Shown piece by piece: positions 7,003-11,458 of a DNA stretch of 11,458 nucleotides. Below the pieces are notes generated by a model, which made no database searches, was not told where the DNA came from, and worked only from the letters and a program-made list of their open reading frames with translations. This DNA is from Oscillospiraceae bacterium. Lineage in GTDB: Bacteria > Bacillota > Clostridia > Oscillospirales > Ruminococcaceae. Where the stretch lies: assembly GCA_029098085.1 (NCBI GenBank), contig JAQXNQ010000097.1, positions 1 through 11,458 on the forward strand. Direction: 5' to 3'. The stretch's first letter is position 1, and each line of letters opens with the position of its first letter. The translations under genes were made by a program, and so were the position numbers.

Positions 7003-7035
7003 CTTTTTTCCACAAACCACTTTTTCAACAGCCTG

Positions 7036-7075
7036 AATCCGGAGGCCCTCTGCCCTCCGGATTTTGTTTTCTCTT
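7036..7075 (+). terminator. Rho-independent terminator at the end of the hairpin region
   Basis: A perfect 10-bp stem, AATCCGGAGG (7036-7045) with CCTCCGGATT (7054-7063), has an 8-nt loop and is followed by TTGTTTTCTCTTT. It lies 350 bp after the propeller gene and may end that transcript or one that starts inside the repeat region. Confidence 0.72.
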
Positions 7076-7358
7076 TGCTGAATACAAAACGCCTTCAGGG
7101 TCGTTCTGCTATAAGAGCAGCTGCGGACAAGCTTTCTGCCCCTTGGTCAGGCTTTTGTTCGCATAATGTTTACAATTTCGACACCCGTCAATCAGCAAAA
7201 TCACGTACAATAAAAATACCTTTTCCATCATCGGTAAAATGCGCCCATAAACGACCGCTTTGATCAAAACAGCGCCGAATTTGCGCAGGAACCGATCCGT
7301 TTTCAGGGGGCGAAGCCCCGGTTTGCCATCACTCTTCACGAATCAGGGAGGGAACCCC
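7076..7358. other. Intergenic stretch upstream of the hydrolase gene
   Basis: No gene is supported here. The in-frame extension of the downstream ORF to a TTG at 7260 lacks a ribosome site and conserved sequence. Small hairpins occur at 7106-7120 (CTGCT/AGCAG) and 7307-7319 (GGGGC-gaa-GCCCC), the latter matching the palindromes at 8350-8367. TACAAT at 7206-7211 is a possible -10 box, but no -35 box lies at a suitable distance, so I assign no promoter. Confidence 0.4.
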
Positions 7359-8153
7359 ATGTCCTGCATCCGCGTCGCATCCTTTAATCTGAAGCACGAT
7401 TCTGTTTTCGCCCGCCGGAACCGGTGGGCGGTTCGCCGGGAGCTGGTGCGTCAGGTCATCGAGCAGACCCGCCCCGCCATTCTCGGGGTGCAGGAGCTGA
7501 TGCCCGCCATGCGGGAGGATCTGCGCAGCCTGCTGGCGGACTACAGCGCCTTCGGCTTCGGCCGGAGCCGGAATCTGGGCGGCGAGGAGTCGGCCATTCT
7601 GGTCAGCAGCGGCAACCGGGTCTGCAGCGACAGCACCTTCTGGCTTTCCCGCCATCCCAACCGGCAGGGCAGCCGGGCGTTTTTTGCCATCTTCCCCCGG
7701 ATCTGCACCGTCTGCGAGGTGGATCTGGAGGGGATCGGGCGGCGGATCCGGGTGTTCAACACCCATCTGGATCACATCTGCGGCCCGGCCCGCACCCTGG
7801 GCGCCCGGACGATTCTGCAGGTCATGCACCGGCTCAACCAGAAGGAGCAGCTGCCCTGCATCCTCATGGGGGACATGAACACCGGCCCCGGCAGCTATCC
7901 CATCCAGCTGCTCAGCAACAATCTGCACCAGTATCCGGACATCCGGCTGCACAACCTGTACGAGTCTCTGGGGGAAGACGAGATCTTCGGCACCTATCAT
8001 GGCTTCAAGGGCAGGACGGATCGTGCGCCCATCGACTACATCTTTTATTCGGACGAGTTCACGGTGGAGCGGGCCTATATCGACACCACCTCGCTGGAGG
8101 GGCAGTACCCCTCCGATCATTTTCCGCTGGTGGCGGAGCTGAATTTGAGGTGA
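7359..8153 (+). CDS. Endonuclease/exonuclease/phosphatase-family hydrolase
   Basis: A 264-residue metal-dependent phosphoesterase of the EEP (DNase I-like) fold. The full motif set is visible: ASFNLK (7-12, Asn10), VQEL (44-47, metal ligand Glu46), NTHLDH (134-139, catalytic His136), GDMN (171-174, Asp172 and Asn174), IDYIF (225-229, Asp226) and SDHFP (252-256, the Asp253-His254 pair). Its length and the sequence AFFAIFPRICT before the central strand fit the compact, secretion-signal-free subfamily often annotated only as endonuclease/exonuclease/phosphatase. The substrate could be a sugar phosphate, phospholipid head group or nucleic acid; sequence alone does not decide. The ATG at 7359 is chosen because GGGAGGG lies about 6 nt upstream and the fold begins directly after it. 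The gene stands alone, with palindrome-rich spacers on both sides. Confidence 0.88.
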   Translation: MSCIRVASFNLKHDSVFARRNRWAVRRELVRQVIEQTRPAILGVQELMPAMREDLRSLLADYSAFGFGRSRNLGGEESAILVSSGNRVCSDSTFWLSRHPNRQGSRAFFAIFPRICTVCEVDLEGIGRRIRVFNTHLDHICGPARTLGARTILQVMHRLNQKEQLPCILMGDMNTGPGSYPIQLLSNNLHQYPDIRLHNLYESLGEDEIFGTYHGFKGRTDRAPIDYIFYSDEFTVERAYIDTTSLEGQYPSDHFPLVAELNLR

Positions 8154-8157
8154 GGAC

Positions 8158-8231
8158 GCTTTCCCCTGCGGGGAAAGCTGCAAGAACCGCTCCCGGCCGG
8201 AGCGGCCGGGCCATAAACCCCTGCGGGGTTT
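8158..8231. repeat. Three consecutive palindromes after the hydrolase gene
   Basis: Hairpins follow one another: GCTTTCCCC-tgc-GGGGAAAGC (8158-8178), CCCGGCC-ggagc-GGCCGGG (8192-8210) and AAACCCC-tgc-GGGGTTT (8215-8231). The first and third share the core CCCCTGCGGGG. The first begins 5 bp after the stop codon at 8153 and may slow or end transcription, but none has a T tract. Confidence 0.65.
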
Positions 8232-8297
8232 GGATGGACGCGCTTCTTGCGCCTGAGTGCGCCTTCTTTACGTTTGTCTATAACGGGCTCTGCCAGA

Positions 8298-8344
8298 CTA
8301 AGGACGAAAGCCGTGTCAGGCTAAGACGGAAAGCCGTGTTGAGG
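8298..8344 (+). repeat. Imperfect tandem repeat, two units of 23 and 24 bp
   Basis: Unit one (8298-8320) and unit two (8321-8344) both read CTAA, then GACG with flanking G variation, AAAGCCGTGT and AGG at the end. They differ by small indels and one substitution. The repeat is noncoding, lies between the palindromes and the araB promoter, and each unit has the core GAAAGCCGTGT or GGAAAGCCGTGT. Confidence 0.6.
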
Positions 8345-8349
8345 AACCG

Positions 8350-8367
8350 CAAGGGGCGAGCCCCTTG
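8350..8367. repeat. Palindrome CAAGGGG/CCCCTTG
   Basis: The stem CAAGGGG (8350-8356) pairs with CCCCTTG (8361-8367) around CGAG. The same GGGGCGA(A)GCCCC core appears at 7307-7319, and a related CCAAAGGC/GCCTTGG form at 6838-6855. It is about 70 bp upstream of the araB -35 box. Confidence 0.6.
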
Positions 8368-8436
8368 ACCCATAATCCTTGGCAAAGGTCGGTGGGCAGT
8401 ATCGATCCACGAGAAGCATGAAAAGGCTTTCCCATC

Positions 8437-8465
8437 TTTACATTTTCCTCCCGTTTCGCTATAAT
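8437..8465 (+). promoter_or_regulatory. Sigma-A-type promoter of the araBD operon
   Basis: TTTACA (8437-8442) and a perfect TATAAT (8460-8465) are 17 bp apart. Initiation near 8472 would give a short leader of about 18 nt containing the ribosome site AGGGGAGG (8475-8482). No clear operator palindrome overlaps it, so the mode of arabinose control cannot be read here. Confidence 0.82.
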
Positions 8466-8489
8466 AAACCTGACAGGGGAGGCGATAAA

Positions 8490-10154
8490 ATGAAAAACTA
8501 TACAGTGGGTGTGGATTTCGGCACCCTTTCCGCCCGGGCGGCGGTGGTCAGTCTGACCGGCGAGCTGCTGGGCAGCTGCAGCGCGGACTATCCCCACGGC
8601 GTCATGAGCGGCGCACCGGGGCAGCCCTCGCAGGGCCCCGCCTGGGCGCTGCAGCATCCGGAGGATTATCTGCAGGTGCTGCGGCAAATCGTTCCCGAGG
8701 CTTTGCGGCAGGCGGGCGTTTCGCCGCAGCAGGCCGCCGGTCTGGCACTGGACATGACTTCCTGCACCGTGCTGCCGGTGACGGCGGACGGTACGCCCCT
8801 TTGCCGTCTCGAGCGGTTCCGAAGCGAGCCCCACGCTTATGTGAAGCTGTGGAAGCATCACGCTGCCCAGCCGCAGGCTGAGCGGATGACCCGTCTTGCC
8901 CGGGAGCGGCAGGAGCCCTGGCTGCCCGATTACGGCGGCATCATCTCCTCCGAATGGCTGTTTCCCAAGCTGGCTCAGATATTGGAGGAAGCGCCGGAGG
9001 TCTACGCTGCCGCTGATCTGTTTCTGGAGGCGGGGGACTGGCTGGTCTGGCAGCTGACCGGCGCCCTGGGGCGGGGCCGCTGCGGGGCGGGCTACAAGGC
9101 CTTCTGCACCGAAAACGAATATCCCCGGGACTTCCTGCGGGCCTTCGACCCCCGGCTGGAGGCGGGGGTTTCCAGGCTGAACGGACAGCTGCTGCCCCAG
9201 GACGGCCGGGCCGGAGAGCTGACGGCGCAGGGCGCGGCGCTGACCGGTCTTCCGATCGGCACGCCGGTGGCGGCGGCCCATGTGGACGCCCATGTTTCGG
9301 CGGCAGCGGCGGGGGTCTGCACCTCCGGCCGGATGGTGATGATCATGGGCACCTCGGCCTGTCACATGCTGCTGCACGAGGAAAAAATTCCGGTGCCGGG
9401 GATCTGCGGCGTGGTGAAGGACGGCATTCTGCCCGGCTTTTACGGCTACGAGGCGGGTCAGCCCGCCGTGGGGGACTGCTTCCAGTGGTTTCTGGAAAAC
9501 GCGCTGCCCGGCTCTTATGAGGAGGAGGCAAAGCGCCGTCGGATCGGGCTGCATGCCCTGCTGCGGGAAAAGGCCGCCCGGCTGCTCCCCGGCGAGAGCG
9601 GCCTGCTGGCCCTGGACTGGTGGAACGGCAACCGCTCGGTGCTCAACGACGCCGGTCTGTCCGGAATGCTGATGGGTCTGACCCTGCACACCCGCCCCGA
9701 GGAAATCTACCGGGCGCTGCTGGAGGCCACCGCCTTCGGCACCCGCAAAATCATCGAGAGCTTCCGGCAGAGCGGCGTGCCGGTGGACAGCCTGACCGCT
9801 CTGGGCGGCATTCCCGGCAAGGATCCGCTGGCCATGCAGATCTGCGCCGATGTGCTGGGCATGCCGGTGGAGGTGCCCGAGAGCACCCTGAGTCCCGCCT
9901 TCGGCTCGGCCATTTTCGCGGCGGCAGCGGCGGGGGTGTATCCCTCCATGACCGCCGCCATTGGGGCCATGTCCCATCCCCACCCGGTGATCTACCGGCC
10001 CGACCCGGCTTCGGCGGCGGTTTACGATCAGATGTATGAGGAATACAGCGCTCTGCACGACTATTTCGGCAGAAGCAGCGCCGCCATGAAGCGGCTGAAG
10101 GAGCTCGCTGCCCGGCAGCGCAGCCAACAGAGAGGAGAGAGCACATCGTGCTGA
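8490..10154 (+). CDS. araB: L-ribulokinase
   Basis: A 554-residue FGGY-family sugar kinase that phosphorylates L-ribulose to L-ribulose 5-phosphate with ATP in the L-arabinose pathway; the length matches typical ribulokinases (about 560). The N-terminal GVDFGTLSARAAVV (7-20) is the phosphate-1 loop of the kinase fold, EAGDWLVWQLTG (180-191) is typical of the family, AHVDAHVSAAAAG (263-275) contains the probable catalytic base Asp266, MIMGTSACHMLL (284-295) is the second nucleotide loop, and YEAGQPAVGDCFQWF (320-334) and LDWWNGNRS (375-383) are characteristic of AraB rather than xylulokinase or glycerol kinase. The ATG at 8490 is chosen over an upstream in-frame ATG at 8379 because AGGGGAGG lies 7 nt before it and the promoter lies between them. 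Its last 7 bases overlap araD, indicating coupled translation. Confidence 0.95.
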   Translation: MKNYTVGVDFGTLSARAAVVSLTGELLGSCSADYPHGVMSGAPGQPSQGPAWALQHPEDYLQVLRQIVPEALRQAGVSPQQAAGLALDMTSCTVLPVTADGTPLCRLERFRSEPHAYVKLWKHHAAQPQAERMTRLARERQEPWLPDYGGIISSEWLFPKLAQILEEAPEVYAAADLFLEAGDWLVWQLTGALGRGRCGAGYKAFCTENEYPRDFLRAFDPRLEAGVSRLNGQLLPQDGRAGELTAQGAALTGLPIGTPVAAAHVDAHVSAAAAGVCTSGRMVMIMGTSACHMLLHEEKIPVPGICGVVKDGILPGFYGYEAGQPAVGDCFQWFLENALPGSYEEEAKRRRIGLHALLREKAARLLPGESGLLALDWWNGNRSVLNDAGLSGMLMGLTLHTRPEEIYRALLEATAFGTRKIIESFRQSGVPVDSLTALGGIPGKDPLAMQICADVLGMPVEVPESTLSPAFGSAIFAAAAAGVYPSMTAAIGAMSHPHPVIYRPDPASAAVYDQMYEEYSALHDYFGRSSAAMKRLKELAARQRSQQRGESTSC

Positions 10155-10837
10155 AGAAACTGAAGGAACAGGTCTGGAAGGCCAATATGCTGCTGCCCGC
10201 CCACGGTCTGGTGACCTTTACCTGGGGCAACGTCAGCGGCATCGACCGGGATCGGGGACTGGTGGTCATCAAGCCCTCCGGCGTCCCTTACGAGCAGCTG
10301 CAGCCGTCGGATATGGTGGTGGTGGATCTGCTCAGCGGCCAGAGGGTAGAAGGGGAGCTGAACCCCTCCTCCGACACCCCCACCCATCTGGAGCTCTACC
10401 GCCGGTTCCCGAACATCGGCGGGGTGGTGCACACCCACTCCACCTGGGCCACCATCTTCGCCCAGGCCGGCCGGGGCATTCCCGCCTACGGCACCACCCA
10501 CGGGGACTATTTCTACGGTGAGATTCCCTGCACCCGGGCTCTGACGGAGGAAGAAATCGCAGGAAATTACGAGCTCCAGACCGGCATCGTCATCGCCGAG
10601 GCCTTCCGTCAGCGGGATCCGGACGCCATGCCCGGCGTACTGGTCAAGAGCCACGGCCCCTTCAGCTGGGGCGCGTCACCCAAGGAGGCGGTGCACAACG
10701 CCGTGGTGCTGGAACGGGTCGCCATGATGGCTTACCATACCGAGCAGCTGGGCAACACCACCCCCATGGATCAGGCGCTGCTGGACAAGCACTACCTCCG
10801 CAAGCACGGGGAGAACGCCTACTACGGCCAGAAATGA
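10148..10837 (+). CDS. araD: L-ribulose-5-phosphate 4-epimerase
   Basis: A 229-residue class II aldolase-type epimerase that converts L-ribulose 5-phosphate to D-xylulose 5-phosphate, feeding the pentose phosphate pathway. Zinc ligands are visible: His95 and His97 in VVHTHSTW (93-100) and His169 in KSHGPF (167-172); Asp76 lies in the SSDTPTH motif (74-80), Asp120 in THGDYF (117-122) is the expected catalytic acid/base, and the C-terminal AYYGQK carries the conserved Tyr. GNVSG (27-31) and KPSG (42-45) form the phosphate-binding loops. Length and positions follow the E. coli enzyme (231 residues) closely. The start is GTG at 10148, overlapping the araB stop by 7 bp, with AGAGGAGAG (10131-10139) 8 nt upstream. 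A strong terminator follows 23 bp after the stop, so the operon is just araBD. Confidence 0.95.
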   Translation: MLKKLKEQVWKANMLLPAHGLVTFTWGNVSGIDRDRGLVVIKPSGVPYEQLQPSDMVVVDLLSGQRVEGELNPSSDTPTHLELYRRFPNIGGVVHTHSTWATIFAQAGRGIPAYGTTHGDYFYGEIPCTRALTEEEIAGNYELQTGIVIAEAFRQRDPDAMPGVLVKSHGPFSWGASPKEAVHNAVVLERVAMMAYHTEQLGNTTPMDQALLDKHYLRKHGENAYYGQK

Positions 10838-10860
10838 CCGTCCGCCGGACAGAAAAGCAC

Positions 10861-10910
10861 GAAAATCCACCTGTAAAGTAGAATTACTTTACAGGTGGAT
10901 TTTCTTTTCC
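10861..10910. terminator. Terminator of araBD with a perfect 20-bp stem
   Basis: The left arm 10861-10880 (GAAAATCCACCTGTAAAGTA) is exactly complementary to 10885-10904 with loop GAAT, and TTTTCC follows. The A-rich start of the left arm makes it usable from the other side too, for the - strand gene ending at 11051. The rest of 10911-11005 holds no gene. Confidence 0.9.
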
Positions 10911-11005
10911 AGCAGGGAAGCGGCCATCCTCCAAAGGGGAGCATCGGCCAGGGAGAAGCCCACGGTCGGAAGCCAATCTCCCGCTCTGCTGCGCGGTTTA
11001 TAATG

Positions 11006-11027
11006 TGTAAAGGATAAATGCTTTACA
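11006..11027. repeat. Short inverted repeat TGTAAAG/CTTTACA
   Basis: TGTAAAG (11006-11012) and CTTTACA (11021-11027) are separated by 8 nt, 24 bp beyond the stop of the - strand gene. On that strand it is not followed by a T run, so it is a weak terminator at best. The same CTTTACA occurs inside the araBD terminator stem and over the araB -35 box. Confidence 0.4.
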
Positions 11028-11050
11028 TAGTTTTGTGCTCCGCCGCAGGC

Positions 11051-11458
11051 TCATTCCCTCTTTGTGTCGAGAGCTGTGCGGAAGAGCTCCAGCCGCTCCC
11101 GCAGATCCTCTCTGCCCCGGTAGCGGACGACGAGCACCTGCTTGTCCTGCCGCAGCAGCAGAAGCTGCACACCATCCTGCTCTCCCCAAAGGACTTCGCT
11201 TTCATCGGAAACGGGCTGCAGCCCCAGCTCCTCCGCTTCCTCCAGAAGCAGTCGTTTGGCCAGCGAGGAGAAGACCAGACGGGTGTATTCCGCCCGGTAG
11301 GTGATGGGAATTTCCTCCGCCGGGGAACCGGCGCCCTTCCAGGCATCGTAGGCGTTTTCGTCCAGAGCGCCCTGCTCGGCCAGGGTGATCTGTTCCGGCG
11401 CCAGGGGAGACCAATCGCAGAAAACTGCGTTTGCGTAGTCAATGCCGTCGATAGTCAG
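11051..11458 (-). CDS. C-terminal part of an unrecognised protein
   Basis: A frame open to the right edge ends at TGA (11053-11051) and gives 135 residues without a start in the window. It begins LTIDGIDYANAVFCDWSP, has the middle section ITYRAEYTRLVFSSLAKRLLLEEAEELGL, written here as two overlapping helices in appearance, then a strand-rich end with VQLLLLRQDK and VLVVRYRGRED, and closes on a basic helix ending DTKRE. This pattern of strand, helix, strand, strand, helix looks like a small folded domain, but I recognise no family or active site. Codon use (many GC-ending codons) fits the neighbours and the overlapping frames lack such protein-like sequence. Its function cannot be assigned from this fragment. 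Confidence 0.65.
   Translation of the reverse strand: MTIDGIDYANAVFCDWSPLAPEQITLAEQGALDENAYDAWKGAGSPAEEIPITYRAEYTRLVFSSLAKRLLLEEAEELGLQPVSDESEVLWGEQDGVQLLLLRQDKQVLVVRYRGREDLRERLELFRTALDTKRE

Noticed and set aside
6960..7263. Two overlapping small + strand ORFs (68 and 88 codons) in the hairpin region
   Set aside because: They run through hairpins and a terminator, lack ribosome sites and show no protein-like pattern.
8298..8344. Tandem repeat considered as a CRISPR array
   Set aside because: Only two adjacent imperfect units without spacers and no cas genes nearby.
7424..8368. A 314-codon + strand frame overlapping the EEP hydrolase in another frame
   Set aside because: The hydrolase frame carries every EEP motif; the overlapping product is Gly/Ala/Arg/His-rich and crosses the noncoding palindromes.
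8316..10127. A 603-codon open frame on the - strand opposite araB
   Set aside because: araB is complete and well motivated on the + strand. The antisense product is Arg/Gly/His/Gln-rich without domain features.

Overview
The window is GC-rich DNA with Gram-positive (Bacillota) signalling: strong purine-rich Shine-Dalgarno sites, TTG and GTG starts, and sigma-A-type promoters with near-consensus -35/-10 boxes 17 bp apart. Together with the gene content (a membrane-anchored GH25 muramidase, a lone E2-like acyltransferase domain, araB-araD) and hairpin-rich intergenic repeats, this suggests a gut Clostridia of the Oscillospiraceae/Ruminococcaceae type. The assignment is inferred from style and gene families, not from a search.

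Left part (1-2985, all + strand): the tail of a possible sulfatase and a strong terminator; then a promoter driving a membrane-anchored GH25 lysozyme and a 97-residue two-helix membrane protein, closed by a terminator. Next is a single-gene unit for an E2/CAT-fold acyltransferase-like protein whose catalytic histidine position holds glutamate. It ends at a bidirectional terminator shared with the convergent diguanylate cyclase.

Middle part (3003-6688): a membrane diguanylate cyclase on the - strand and a PLP aminotransferase on the + strand are read divergently from two well-formed promoters about 45 bp apart. The aminotransferase is followed after 27 bp by a probable beta-propeller protein of unknown function, probably in the same transcript.

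Repeat-rich part (6689-8436): two clusters of short GC-rich hairpins bracket one gene, an endonuclease/exonuclease/phosphatase-fold hydrolase. The left cluster is bounded by an imperfect 15-nt inverted repeat and may be a 212-bp MITE-like element.

Right part (8437-11458): a consensus promoter drives a two-gene L-ribulose operon, araB (ribulokinase) overlapping araD (L-ribulose-5-phosphate 4-epimerase), which together convert L-ribulose to D-xylulose 5-phosphate. L-arabinose isomerase (araA) is not in the window. The operon ends at a perfect 20-bp-stem terminator, and the window closes with the 3' end of an unrecognised - strand gene.

Nothing here is clearly a new defence, mobile or biosynthetic system. 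The best leads are the hairpin/MITE-like repeats around the hydrolase gene, the E2-like protein with an altered active site, and the uncharacterised propeller protein paired with an aminotransferase.
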